DNA of 64,000 nucleotides from Sialis fuliginosa. Its lineage: Eukaryota > Arthropoda > Insecta > Megaloptera > Sialidae. Of the stretch, positions 1 through 12,715 are shown piece by piece; the stretch's first letter is position 1, and every line of letters starts with the position of its first letter. A program made the translations under genes and the position numbers. The notes below the pieces were generated by a model. It saw only the letters and a list, made by a program, of their open reading frames with translations, was not told where the DNA came from and did no database searches. The stretch lies in contig OY540811.1 of assembly GCA_961205875.1 (NCBI GenBank), forward strand, positions 19,585,248 through 19,649,247, read 5' to 3'.

Positions 1-600
1 AATAACATTTTCCTGATTTGGAAATATTAATATTAATTAAATTGTAATTTTGACGTGTACATTTCCGTTGTGTTGGCATCCCTGTATATTTTGTGGATTA
101 ATTACACATGCCAGTCACTGTTGCTAACTGAATCCTCACTATCTCAACCTTGCTGTTGACTATAGACACTCCCCAAATAGCCCCGATAAAATATTCTACA
201 AAAACTTTCTATTTACTGATATATAATATTGTATTTTATTATACGGTATTGTCAAAATTACGGCCCGCAGGCATGGTTTCACCCTTCGATTATTTTTGTA
301 GTTTTGTAACTAACTCAAATATTTTATGAAAATTGTGCTATTTCAGTTAAGTACAATAAAATAAATCTTGTATGCTATGTCACACGATTGTATACTTTAT
401 AATTACTGAATTCTAATCAGAAAGTTTTATTCAAAAAGTCTTCCAATCTTTAATCAACAACATATATTCTGATAATAATAAATGATAAAATATTTATTTA
501 AATATAATCGATTTTAAAATCAAAATACTATTTTTTAGAATTCTATTCATTAAAGTTTTATTATAATCGAAGCGTGAAGAATGAATGAATTAATTAAATG
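1..600. other. Gene-free AT-rich DNA
   Basis: No coding frame, RNA gene or repeat that I can support. AT-rich throughout. Confidence 0.5.
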
Positions 601-1330
601 ATTTTTCGAATGTTTTTAAATATTGTAAAGCTGATTTTCTTCGAATACGAAATGTTGATTCTTATATCCATTTTTATGTTTCCTGAATTCATTCTGACTA
701 TTTTCACTATAATGTATGTGTGTCAGTCGGTCAGACTGTCTGTCTGTCTGTCTATAGACGTAAATCAAAAACAAAAAGATATATGGTACTGGCACCAGTC
801 TTGGATATGACCTCAGTAATAGCTATTTTTTAATTAAATGTACTGAATTATAAATATTTGTTGATATTTGATTGCTACATTCCTGAATATTAATCTATAT
901 ACATTTAACTTACTGTCTTACAGCGTGATTTGATGACAATCGATCAATAGGTGTCAAAATGGTGGACATTTAAACTAATTATTAGTATACTTTATTTATT
1001 AATTATTATATTATCATAGCAACTGCTTTACTTTACATTCTTTCAAATTTGACGATTCTTTCTTTTATATCTTTTGTGTCGTAGTACTTATAATTTTGTA
1101 ATCATGTGTCCATCACTGCGTGCTCATTACTGGTTTTACTTTATCCATTACTGGAGAAAAAATATATAAACAATTTAGAATAATTATTTTAGAAAACGTT
1201 ATTTTCTATAATTTATGTCGAAAGATTTGTTCTGTATATTTAGGCACATATACACTGTGCACTCTTGTCAGTACCTACTGCGTAAAAGAAAGTCCCATGA
1301 CTCCCATGAGAGATTTTCTAAAAATAAAAA
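600..1330 (+). repeat. Dispersed repeat with a GTCTGTCTGTC tract
   Basis: It begins near ctgaattcattctgactatt (about 683), carries a GTCT microsatellite at 735-755, and ends near aaagaaagtcccatgactcc (about 1287). The outer parts match the repeats at 49375-50215 and, inverted, 57095-57665. The central part (780-1165) matches, inverted, 35612-35990. The short frames inside have no recognisable product. Confidence 0.65.
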
Positions 1331-3950
1331 ATAAAAATTCATAAATTAATGAAAAATATTAGAATGTTTTAGAATAAAAAATTGTAATGCTACAGGCATA
1401 ATGGTATCTAAAACACTAGAACGGATTTTTGATAAGTGATTTGTCTGAAGGTCAATAAATGATAACCCCATATTGAAGTTTGCAATAAAATGTATACAAT
1501 TTGTAGATATCAACATCTTGTTACATGCATTTTTATTCTTTTTATTCGTGTATTTTTTTGTACAAATTATATCTTACAGTGCAACGTCCAACAAATGAAA
1601 AAAGAGGCTGTTAAGATATGTGCATATTGCAGGGCCGACTTTAATTTGCCATGCGTTTAATACTATTTAATATATATTAAAATATACGTGTATTTTTTTT
1701 ATCAGTATTTATAATTATTATAATTACTAGATATTAGTGTAGGCGGGCCCTGTGAAACAGAGACCAACAAACATTTCGGAGGCCCCATACCAGGTATATT
1801 TCACAAGCGGGATTGTGACATAGTGGTTCTAAAATAAGATTTTTATTCATTTATTTGTGTAACTATTATTACATCTATTTTTATTATTAATTATCTATCT
1901 ATTTTATTATTAGCTGTATACGTATAGTTCTGGTTTTCTGGGGCCCTCCTTCGTGTAAAGCCCGTACGCATTGCGTACTGAAATGTTTGTATTTTTTAAA
2001 TTTTGTTTCATGATCATTTATTAAAAGAAATATTATGAAAACGATTACGATTATATAATATATTTTAAATTTTAAACGTTATTTTTAATTTCCCACTCAT
2101 ATTAAAAACGTGTTAATTGTAACGTGTTAAATATAATTTAAATATTACAAAATAAAATATATTTGTTCCTTTACAAATTAAGATGGTCAACCCTTTTCCT
2201 AAAAAAACGAATTAATAATTTTTTTTAAATAAAAAATATGTAATTATGTGGTAATTGTTTGCAATTTCATGTTCATACAAAATTTTTTAATTAGGTTTAA
2301 TTTTTAACTAATTAAGTGAATTGGTAATTGCTAGTTTTTTGCATACCAGGTATATGTATTTAATATATTTGACGTAATTAATAATTTCAAGCATTGTTAA
2401 TAATATATAATTGACATTGCAATTTTTTTCTGTCTGGTGAACATATATTTTTAGTGCATTAATATCAAGAATAAAATAAGGTTATTGATGATTAGAGACG
2501 ACTCATATTATAGTTTTCTAATTCTTAAGGATTTTAATTTTTCAGCAAGGCAGATGTTTTGACTTCTGAAAAGTTTATTATCTGAACTAGATATTCTAAA
2601 TAAAATTGTTATTAATCGAAAGAATACAGAATTCGCACATTATAAAGTGATTTTGCTTTTATAAGCAATTTGTTATTAATATCAGATAATAACCTTTTTA
2701 TAAAAATTATTTATAATAATACAAGTGTAATACAAGTGTAATGCAAGACAGGTCGAATAAGATAAAACATTACCTTCATATGTTAAATGTAATGGTTATA
2801 AAGAAAATTTAATTAAAATGGTGCCAATTATAAGATGTGGTCAAATTTCAGACTCTTTGTGTTTTGCGAAAATGACAGAGCCAATGATGCAGTGCTTTGT
2901 TTTTATATTAACTAATATTTGATCATAATTACGTAAATAAATTTTCTCCAGTCTACCCTACTAATTCATTTTACATACTGTATCAATATTTTTATAACAT
3001 TAAAAAAATATTCAAGCTATTAGATATACAGAGATAGCAAAATTTAAAATAAATATTTGTCAATTTAAACCATACAAATTATAGTCTGATGAAATTATTT
3101 TCTAAATATAATTAAAACTACAACTATTGTATTATCATAAAGTGAAAATAAAACGTTTGCTGTTTTAAAATGTACAATGTGTCTGTTCTACGAAATCAAA
3201 GAAGGCTTGGTGGTAAATTGGGTTCTATACGGTACCGCGGTAGATATAGACGAATAAAAATAGAAACTAATTGGAAATACCCAGTAGGTAGATTATTGTG
3301 TCAGTACACTGGAAAAATGGATGGATTTGTTCTGGTGTTTTTAGTTTATCCTAATAATTGAAAAGTTTTTGGTTGTACAATAGATTTATCTTCTTAAAGT
3401 ATATATGTATGTATACTATATGGATAAAAAGTCATGCTTGACGACATACGAGTATAAATACTCGAAAACTAATCGCATATATCTTTATAATATAGTCCAG
3501 TGGTCACCAACCGGTCCGGCAGCAAGCACCATTTATTTTTTCAAGGTGCTCGCACAAAAATCGTGATTTTGATTCGGGCACTCGGGCATCTCTCACGCCT
3601 AAACTAAAAAAGTTAGACATGTCCTCGCGGACTTTTTGTGATCTACAAAAAGGTTCTGAGAGATTTTTTCGTTTATTATTTGCTTACTTCTTTCTACGTA
3701 TGCCGTGACAGGTAAAAATGCTATTCTTGAAACTTTGATAATTGTTTATATATTGTTTAAACAATTTGCGCAATGTTTATTATATGCACAGATGTTCTTT
3801 ATTACCTCATGAACAAATCTGCATCAACAGAATATTTTTTATGTTTAAATTGGTCTATACGTCTTAAATGTGCCTGTTCCCTACATAATTTCTGTCAAAA
3901 TCAATCATTATTATTGTTTTTTATAATCAATAGTAATTATTATTATTGTT
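1330..3950. other. Gene-free AT-rich DNA with fragments of element ends
   Basis: No gene seen. Sequences beginning CAGGGCC at 1630 and ending GGGCCCTG at 1752, and the caccaaccgg stretch near 3506, resemble ends of hAT-type elements, but no pair with a matching target duplication can be shown. The small frame at 3170-3361 has no recognisable content. Confidence 0.45.
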
Positions 3951-3954
3951 TTTA

Positions 3955-3976
3955 GTGTTTCGTGTAAACGAAACAC
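3955..3976. repeat. Perfect 9-bp hairpin at the edge of a repeat
   Basis: GTGTTTCGT and ACGAAACAC flank a four-base loop. A stretch with TCCGTCCGTCC and degenerate repeat sequence follows to about 4170. It resembles the start of a dispersed insect repeat. Confidence 0.55.
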
Positions 3977-4221
3977 TTATGGAATTACTTCGATGTCCGT
4001 CCGTCCATTTGTCTTTTTGTCACAGGCGATTTTTCTGAAACTATTCGGTGTAAATTTTTTTAATTTATCATTCATAATTTTCAATAATTTAACTGGGGGT
4101 TGCTGATGATACGGAACACTAATTGTGCAAGTATATAACTTGCATTTGTCCGATTTTTTTATATACACTTACAAAAACATGAGGATAACATATTTTTTCA
4201 AGAAAAGATAATGTCCATAAG

Positions 4222-4398
4222 AGCTAACTTTTTGGGCTGTTGTCCACGTTGTCGAATTTTCTTACTTGAAGATTCGACTCTCATGTCGGAGTCTTCTTCA
4301 GAACAGTTTCAGAAACACTTCTGATGAAGACTCCGAGATAGAGTCGAAACGTCATATGAAAATTCGACAACATAGATAACAGCCTGAAAAGTTAGATC
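4222..4398. mobile_element. Foldback element with a CTGATGA...GAAAC motif
   Basis: Arms of about 80 bases (4222-4301 and 4316-4398) are imperfect inverted copies; both contain ttgtcgaatttt, a GACTC/GAGTC stem and a CTGAWGA start. In the right arm CTGATGA (4321-4327), GACTC (4329-4333), GAGTC (4341-4345) and GAAAC (4346-4350) occur in the order of a hammerhead ribozyme core. There is no coding frame. Similarity to ends of other insect elements is likely; the family is unresolved. Confidence 0.65.
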
Positions 4399-4754
4399 TT
4401 ATATTTTTTCGTTTTGTGTTTTTGTCAAGTAGAATACAAAAGATTGCCTTTTGACTTACTGAAACCCGGGGGAAATTTTAACCAAACCTTTTCTAATACA
4501 AGTAAACAGTCAGATATGTTTAACGCGATTTTTATTTCCACTGAGAATTGAATTATAAGAGCTCTACTATATGATTGAAGCATAGGTGTAACTATATATT
4601 ATTTAGGGGAGGGACAGGATATTTTGATGAATTTATATACGTTTAATATTATGTATTAGGCAGGTATTTTTAAAACGATTATAATATGCACGTACTATTT
4701 TTTATTTTTTTGAACTGCGACTTACAAAAGTTTAACTATATATTTTAATATCAG

Positions 4755-4860
4755 AAACGAGACTAAGATGAAATGAGCGTAATTTTTAACGAGACGAGAC
4801 TTACTTATAAAATTCGAGACCGAGAGACGAGACTTCCCTGTCCCTCGTCCTCGTTTGAAG
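4755..4860. repeat. GAGACGAGAC-rich tract
   Basis: Short repeats of cgagac/gagacgagac. A similar tract (acgagaccgagac, cgtctcgtc) occurs at 28000-28080. These look like interior pieces of a miniature element. Confidence 0.45.
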
Positions 4861-4964
4861 TGATATCTACTGTATATATTTGTGAAAATAAAATATACAT
4901 GGTTTTGCAGGTTTTTGTATCTTTTCTACTATTTTATTACTTTCCAAGTAAAACTGAAATTACT

Positions 4965-5104
4965 CAGTGGCGTAACCAGGATATTTTTATGAGGAACCAT
5001 TGATATATAACATATATATATTTATTGTATTGTATAACCATCTGACCCCTCCCTGGTTACAAAAATGCGGTGGGAAGGCCTCCCCCTCCCCCGTTATGCC
5101 ACTG
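4965..5104. mobile_element. Miniature element with CAGTGGCRTAAC terminal repeats
   Basis: The left end is CAGTGGCGTAACCAGG and the right end, read inward, is CAGTGGCATAACGGGG. The 140-bp interior is non-coding. The flanking 8-mers (aaattact and gaatcacc) agree only in part, so the target duplication has decayed or is absent. A lone copy of the same end is at 16664-16675. The ends fit hAT-type elements. Confidence 0.65.
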
Positions 5105-8100
5105 GAATCACCTGTATAGGTTCAAATATCACAATACATGTAATTCAATCAGATCATTATTTACGAATAGATGCATCCAGCAAAAACTATACTACAGTTA
5201 CATAATCTTTTTTAGAAATCGCAGCAATTTACATAGTATAGAAAATAAATCATTATCAATACGGCCAACCCTTCCTTGCAAATAGTAGCTGCATAGTAGT
5301 GCATAGTGCATTTGTGCTGTTTCCTTCTTAATCGGTTCAGCCAGTGAGAGGTCCCGATCGAGTTACCTGACAGGTCATTGTCATCACAACAGCACACTGT
5401 TGATGTGTGTTATACACTAACCGCCCCCGCTCTCCTCCTGCCCTTGAAACTGGCTGCCATTGTCACACATGTTGTTATTATCAAGTGCAAGAACTTGCTT
5501 GTTGTGCGTGTATGCATTTTTAATACGGATGTATTATGGTTTAACATGCAGATAATACGTTTATTCAGATTTTATTAATTTATTATTCGAGTAATTCTTA
5601 GACGAGAGGCATAAAATCAAAATGTCGGGTAAAAACGAGTTAATATTACAGAAAAATGGCCAAATTTTATAAAAATCTATCGACCAGTTTGCGAAGTAAA
5701 AAAATCAATATATTTTAGCGGTTTTTCGTAATTATTTGTTTATATCACTTCTATCAAAAAACTTTACTGAACTAAAAATATAGAGAAGACAATTTTACAC
5801 CAATAAAATCAGTAGAAAAAGTTATTTCTCTACCTAATATTTAAAAATGATATTAATATAAAATTTTATTCATAAAATCATTGCCAATTTATTCTAATGC
5901 CTTTAAAAAAACTTCCAATGACTGATTTTATGTTAAATAATCGTCTCTACACTTTTAGTACTTAAAAAAAATTTCATAGAATTGATATTTTTTCGAAATC
6001 ATAAATCCAGTTACCATTTAAGTACCTCCCTTCCCACCAAAAATTAATTTAATTTCAATAATCTGTCTATAAATTATTATGAATTCATTATATCAGCAAC
6101 TCTTCCATTTTTCTCGTCTAAGAAAGGAGAGCTTGTTTCAAATCTTGAAGTTATTTCAATATTAAAAACAATATATTTTATAAATTTAAATACTATGTTG
6201 TAATTTCAGAAAATTGTTTAATTGATATTATTATACCTAATATCACATAAAAGAACTTAAAAGTTTATGTTTGAACAACTTGCATTCATACTAGAATAAA
6301 ATATTTTTTAAATCTTCGAAAATTAAAATGCAGTAAAATACATAATATTGCTTTAATACACAAAAGTAAATCTTAAAAATGTTAAATACCACTGTAACAG
6401 TATTTTTTGTAATTCAATATTAACCCCTTTTGTAAAAAAAACTTGTGTTACACCTCTGTTATATAATTTCAACTGTACATATAATTTCTCTTATTTCTTC
6501 AACATGTGTGCGAAACGCTCAATACATTTAGTACACAAAAAAATTCACCGTACCCAATTGTGAGCAACACCGCCCCCTCCCATTATTTTGCTTGTTTCCG
6601 TTTTCAATGTACTGCGTACAGGTATCAAATATTACAGGTAAAATACGAAGTACATAGAATATGTACCGATACCTGCCAAAAATAAAGGTGTACTATTTAT
6701 TTATCTCAGCTTCTGAACCAAATAACAAAACATGGTTTCCAGTTTTTCGAAAGAACAAAAAAGCTATATTAATATATAGGCTACTGTAATATAGGACGAA
6801 ACATTAGTAGAGAATAATTGGTTTAAGTTTATAATCCTGTAATTTGAAATAAGTGTACATTAAAATTCATTTTCAATATAATATATAAACGGTTTAGTAG
6901 CAAGAAGGCTGTGATAGACACAACATGAAACACTAAAAACGAGGTACTGAATTTTTCGTCTTGAAATGTATACATTTATTAAACAAATCACTTTGTAATT
7001 ATAACTCAATTAAATTGCCAATATGAGCTATCATAAAATGTACCGTACGTTTTCATTTTTTTAATATTCAAGGCTACTCTACAAATAATACAAATTAATT
7101 TAGACCAAAATACAATATAATTCTTCTTTTTAATTTAATATGGAGCAATAACTGTACACTCAATTATTATCAATAATACAATGTTTATATTGTCCTTGTT
7201 ACAATTAACACACATAAACCTATGTCTAATTACTTAATTAATGCAAAATCATATACGTCGATTCATACAATATTGTAACTGTGAAAACTTCAACCAGCTG
7301 GCTGCAAATTCAGGTTGCATTACTTATTATTTGCATTTGTAATAGTACAAGTAGTGAATTCAAATATGACATTTAGTATAAGTTATATATATTTATATAC
7401 ATATTAGTATTAATATATATGACCATCTTGATTTATTTTAATATTATTCCTTGTGGGGTTTCTTTAGGTTAAATTTATTATGTAGTACCTATAATTTATT
7501 GTTCAATATCAATACTTGATAAGTGAAGTACTTTTTATCTCACATTTATCATATTTACCTACTAATATAAAATGTTAGTTCATCTTATAGTGTCTTAAAT
7601 ACATAATTTTCCATAAATCTGTTTAAAGAAATTGTAATTTTATTGTAATTCAGCATCTGAAAATTATTAAATCGTTTTGCTTTTATATTTCAACATGATA
7701 ATAATAATAAAAAAATGATAATATTTTATATCTGTAGATTTTTTTCTTACCATAAAAGTGAAATACATTTTTTTACTATTATATTGATGTCAATGTAGGA
7801 TATATGTATTTTAATATGAGAGTTATTTTCAATTTCTTTTATAAAATACTTCACTAATAAAGTACCTACATTGATATCAATCAGTCAAGGCTTCAAAACA
7901 ATTCCAAAAATGTACTGTATATGCCTCAATTAAATATGCGTAATAAATATGTGCTATAAGGTATACTTTCCATGTAAGATAGTCCAACCCTGTAGATAAT
8001 AATTTAAACAAATACATAGTTTGAATGAAGCGAAAGCTAAGGCAGCTGAACTGATAGATATGGTATACAAATAACAACCTCGGGCTATGTCCTTTTCTAT

Positions 8101-10000
8101 CTATTGTGTCGACATTTAACAATGCGACTCTAGAAGAATATTCTTGTAATTTTTGACAGATGCATACAGTACTATATGAGTTATGTGGTTGCTTCATTTT
8201 AAATAGAACCGAAAAATTGATTGGTTTCCGGAAGGCATTTGTTTTGAAAATGGCAAAAAGATTTTTCCCTCTAGCTTGTTTATTTTATATTTACAAAATT
8301 TACGTGAATGTCTTTTTAAAGACGAACGTCTAATCTATTTTTGTTGAAAATTCTGCTTAAACTGATTAATTGTATTCAAGAGAGAATGAAGCTCCCACGC
8401 TTTGAACTATATTTATGTTTTGGTGTAATTAATTGAATAATACAAACATTAGTCGATATATAACTGATTATTTTAAATATTGAATCTTCCTGTGTCATAA
8501 AAATACATGATTAGTTCAGAAATTGAGAAGAGAAAAAAATCATATAACATAGGTAAACTTTGATGCTCTAATATGCACGGGCATTAAGTACCATAGATTA
8601 AAATAAAAACAACCTTACTTCACAAAAATGCATGACTAATTCTTCACCGTGTGAAATATAGTCCGCGGATTTCTAGAATCGTCAACAATGAAGCATTTTT
8701 TTTAAATTTTTTTTCAATTCATTAAAATAAATAACATATATACTCGTACACACATTCACAAGTTAACAAACTAAACGAAACAAATACAATAGCTCTTTGA
8801 TTCATATTTCAATATGACCATAAATATATCAGTATATTTGCATTATAAAAAAATATTATTCATTTTTTTGCAAATCGCCTTCGACACAATGCAATTCCTG
8901 GGCATTTTGTTTATTTTAAAAATAAACAGCTCTCACCCTACTTGTACCGTTCACTTTGTTATATCAAATGAATTGGATAATTGTAAAGAATCTTCATCAT
9001 TTTCGGCCATCGAAAACTGGTTAGTGAAGTGATTATTATGTTTTTTTTCGTTTAAGGATTGTAATTTGGGTTAAGGGTGTTTTGCAGAGAAGCAATGAGG
9101 TATCTCGTACTGACCCCTTTAGAAGGAAGTGCAACTAACTGCCGAAGAGCAGAAATTTGATTTAATTAATATCTTTTATATAATATACAGTTTGTAGAAA
9201 ATTAAAGATAGCATAAGTGAGGAAAAATGAGTAAGGGGTAATTGGGTGGTATTTTTATTTTTCCATTTGCTTGATATGCATTTTAGAACTGTAACAATTG
9301 CATAAATGTATGTATTGGTTCTTAAAATTTATGGAAAAAATATATTTACCCTTTTTTGCATCCAAAAAAGTAGGGCATAACTTTATTTTTTTTATTTTGA
9401 AACGTATTTTTCACTTTGTCCGGCTTAACAAAAATATTCCACAAAAAAAGTGGGTTAATTTTTCTAAATTCAGCAACATTTTATTATCGTACATACTTGT
9501 ATGCAGCTATGTTAATACCCTTATTTTTTTATACCGATGATGGGCTGATGGGGGGAAAGTGAGTACTAACTTTTCAATTTTTAAGAATATTTTAACCTTG
9601 TAGGATTGAATTTCAAAAACATACCACTAATTTCTCCCTCACTTACTCTATGTTTTTAAAATATATTGTGAAGCAAAATTCTACAATTTGTAAATTATAT
9701 TCAGGTATATAACATAGAGTGAAAACACAAAAACTTGAAGGTACCATTATTAAAAATATATTAAATAAAATTTTGTTAGTAAAAATATATAGTAAGTTTA
9801 ATGTTATGCGAGATTATGGAAATTGTCATGAAAGTGTCAAAAAAAGTTTATTTACGCATCATCGACCTTTTCAAATATTACTACATTAAAATTAATCAAA
9901 ATAAATCATAATTATTCAGGTTCACTTATTACGTTATTAGTGTATGAATTCAAAATGCTTCCTTGATGAGTTAATAATTGTGTATTAGTTAATTCTTATA
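5105..10000. other. Gene-free AT-rich DNA
   Basis: About 4.9 kb with no coding signal, RNA gene or repeat pair that I can support. The longest frame, 106 codons on the minus strand at 7877-8197, has no recognisable motif or splice context. A G+C-richer patch lies at 5330-5460. Confidence 0.5.
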
Positions 10001-10137
10001 CCGTGTTTAGACCAAAAAGACAACAGCAATACAGTAGTTTTTTTTGACAAAATATAACAACAAAGCCTATACATTTTTGAATACGAATTGTTTTAAAAAC
10101 ACTGTGTAGCTGTTTTGTCTTTTTGGTCTAAACACGG
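10001..10137. mobile_element. 137-bp terminal-inverted-repeat element
   Basis: The left end CCGTGTTTAGACCAAAAAGA and its inverted copy at the right (tctttttggtctaaacacgg) match over at least 22 bases. Flanking dinucleotides are TA at the left and CA at the right, compatible with a TA target duplication with one change. It is non-coding and resembles a Tc1/mariner-type MITE. Confidence 0.75.
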
Positions 10138-10139
10138 CA

Positions 10140-12420
10140 TTAAGATTTTGAAAAATATTGTCACAATTCAAAAAATACAAATCTTCAAGAGTGAAAAAAA
10201 AACACAATTTTAATTCAATTTTGTTTATTATGAGAAAGCTTTAAATGTTAAGACTTCCAGGGTGTTTTTGTATTTGTTTTATTAAACGTGTGTCGGCTGT
10301 AATGTAATAATAATAGCATTCTTGCCAATAATATATATTTATTTGTAAGTAATTAATTTATTTAACAAATGATCATTTTTGACAAAAATCAATAGGTACA
10401 TAAATACATTTTCTATATTTTTTAACAATAAAGAGTCATGAAAGTTCATACGATGTTGGAATTAAATATGAATATGATTAAACTACGAATTAAAAAATAA
10501 AATATATTTTTTATATTAATATTTATGAACCACTGAACTACCACCAAAATTTCACGTTAAAAATTCTCTCTGAGAAAAATACAATCAACTCAAACTGCTG
10601 GGGTGAGTTTTGTTTGAAGACTTGTGCGTACATGTTTCGACAAGTTGGAACTTGCTCCCGTGGCGTGTCCTTGAATAGGTATTATTAACAAAATGCTATA
10701 AGCATTTCATTTGTTCCAGATTTGCAGGGTCAAAAAATAACAGAGCAAGAAGGCCAATGTTAGGGTTGTTTTTGTTTTGGAAATAATGCATTGTCTGAGT
10801 ATGTATGTCCAGAGTTGGTAAAAAAAACAGCGTGAATTATCGACTTAAAAGTATATGTTACACTTTTTAAGGGGTTAATTCAGTGCCCTTTATAAATCAT
10901 TATTAATCTGAGATTGTATGGTAATGCTGTATGTATTTTGTGTGTTATTATTTTCGCTCAGATGCGCTCTGAGATCTGTAACTAAAATGAAATCGGAATA
11001 AATACATACTTTAAATATATATTCAGTAATAAATCGAAAGTAATAGCAAAGCAAGTTTAATAAATAAAATTTAAATTCATTCAGAAATAAAGATCAAATT
11101 TAATACAAATCTTTGTTGTATAAAATTAATTCTAATATTTACTTTTTGATTTCAAAAGTTACTATTCTTCCTTATTGGGTGCTTACGTCATAAAAGGAAG
11201 ACAGCCTTGAAATTTCACATTTCTAGGTCCAGGGGTTATTAATTATATGTATGGAATAGGTCATTAAAAATTAAAAATAATAATAAAATAAAATAAATAA
11301 AAAATTAAAATATAAACAGTTATTATTTTCTAAAAATATTTGGCAAATGACCTTTAAACCTCAAAAAAATATGGAAAACATATTTATCAAACATTACTTG
11401 ATTTGGCTTCAGAACGACTAATACTGTATTGTGAATTTGATACTTACACATTGACCTCTTACAGATTTTTGACCTGACCAAACAACAATTAATAGGTAAA
11501 AAAATAAGTACTAATCATAGACATAGAGAATGGACAGTGCATACTGTATTCTCAATGGTGTAACATCTGTTCAAAAAGGAGAGAGAGATGCAATGTAGTT
11601 TGGAATATATCTACCTCTTTTTCTAAGAATCTGATTGGTAGCTTACTATAGTTCAGGGTAGTATTTCTGTCAGATATATTTTTGTATATATCTATCTTGT
11701 GATTTTTGTCCAATAAGTTTTTTATTAGAAAAGTAAATAATATAAACAATAAACATACTATAATGGTTCATATTTCATCGAGGAAATAAAAAAAAAATTA
11801 ATTGATATGATAGAAATTTGCAAAATTATGAACGGATATTCCGGGAAAATAACATTTTTGCTACCAAAAATATTAAATATATATTAATAAAAAATAGTTT
11901 TAAATCAATTCCCATGTGGTTGCTACAAAATTATGAGGTGGATTGCTACACTTACAAACAGCACATACAAGATTTACTTAATAAAATTTTAAATATTTTT
12001 TTTGATATTAGAACAAGATATTAAAATTGGTTAAAAAAATTCGAAACTTATATTATTTAGAAATCAATAATTGTTTCTTTTTTTAAATAAAATTTTTTAT
12101 AACGTTAATTATTTTAACCTCTTTATATACATATAGTATAATAATATCATATATTAATCAACAGTAGATTAATATATTATGATAATATCTATGAATATTT
12201 TTAATGTTCGGGACTAAGAATGAAATAGTTACACTCCTGTTTAAAAAAAGGACAAGTATATTCCAAACCTGTTTCTATCTCTATCTTTTGACACGGCTCT
12301 GCTCTCGGGTCAGATGCCTGGTCCATTCTCTATGTCTATGGTACTAATGGCCATAACTACATCTGCATTTTTCGTTATTAGGCTCCATTTTCAACTGATA
12401 ATAAATTTTTGATATTATAC
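10140..12420. other. Gene-free AT-rich DNA
   Basis: Apart from the short repeat at 11175-11236, nothing supportable. The small frames at 11552-11749 and 11818-12024 look like chance. Confidence 0.45.
11175..11236 (+). repeat. Short dispersed repeat, copy 1
   Basis: A segment of about 60 bases containing ggtgcttacgtcataaaagg and a following aaatttcac...tccagg is repeated in the same orientation at 14485-14545. It looks like a fragment of a larger transposable element; I do not recognise the family. Confidence 0.6.
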
Positions 12421-12499
12421 CTCCGTGGTCTTTCTCTCCCCTCTCTAATAAACGCCTTTTATAATTGTCCTCGCATAAAACGTATGAAGAATATAGAAG

Positions 12500-12715
12500 T
12501 TAAAACTGTATGTCGCCGTCGTGTCGCATGTATTATCTGTATGCACACACCGTGATGGGGCACGCACAATGGGGCCATCGCCGGATGTGGCGGCGAAGCT
12601 CCACTACTCGGGTTACGCCGCGTTGTTGTGCGTCGTCGTCGAAGGCCTTACACCGCGAAGATTAGTGAGTCGTTCACCCTGCCGACACTTGACTCACAAT
12701 CAGTGAATCCTTAGA
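12500..12715. other. G+C-rich, CpG-rich patch
   Basis: A stretch of about 200 bases with many CG dinucleotides (cgccgtcgtgtcgc, gtggcggcgaagctcc) stands out from its surroundings. A 61-codon frame crosses it on the plus strand, but the protein shows no TRIT1 feature or other known motif. It could be a promoter, an enhancer or a non-coding first exon. Confidence 0.4.

Noticed and set aside
1630..1752. CAGGGCC...GGGCCCTG pair as a complete hAT miniature element
   Set aside because: The ends are short and the flanking 8-mers (gcatattg and tgaaacag) do not match, so the boundaries cannot be supported.
7877..8197. 106-codon frame on the minus strand as a gene
   Set aside because: Its composition is that of AT-rich chance frames. 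There is no motif, splice context or polyadenylation signal in place.
12521..12706. 61-codon frame in the CpG-rich patch as the first TRIT1 exon
   Set aside because: It lacks the P-loop and any MiaA feature, and no matching donor phase to exon 14599 can be argued.
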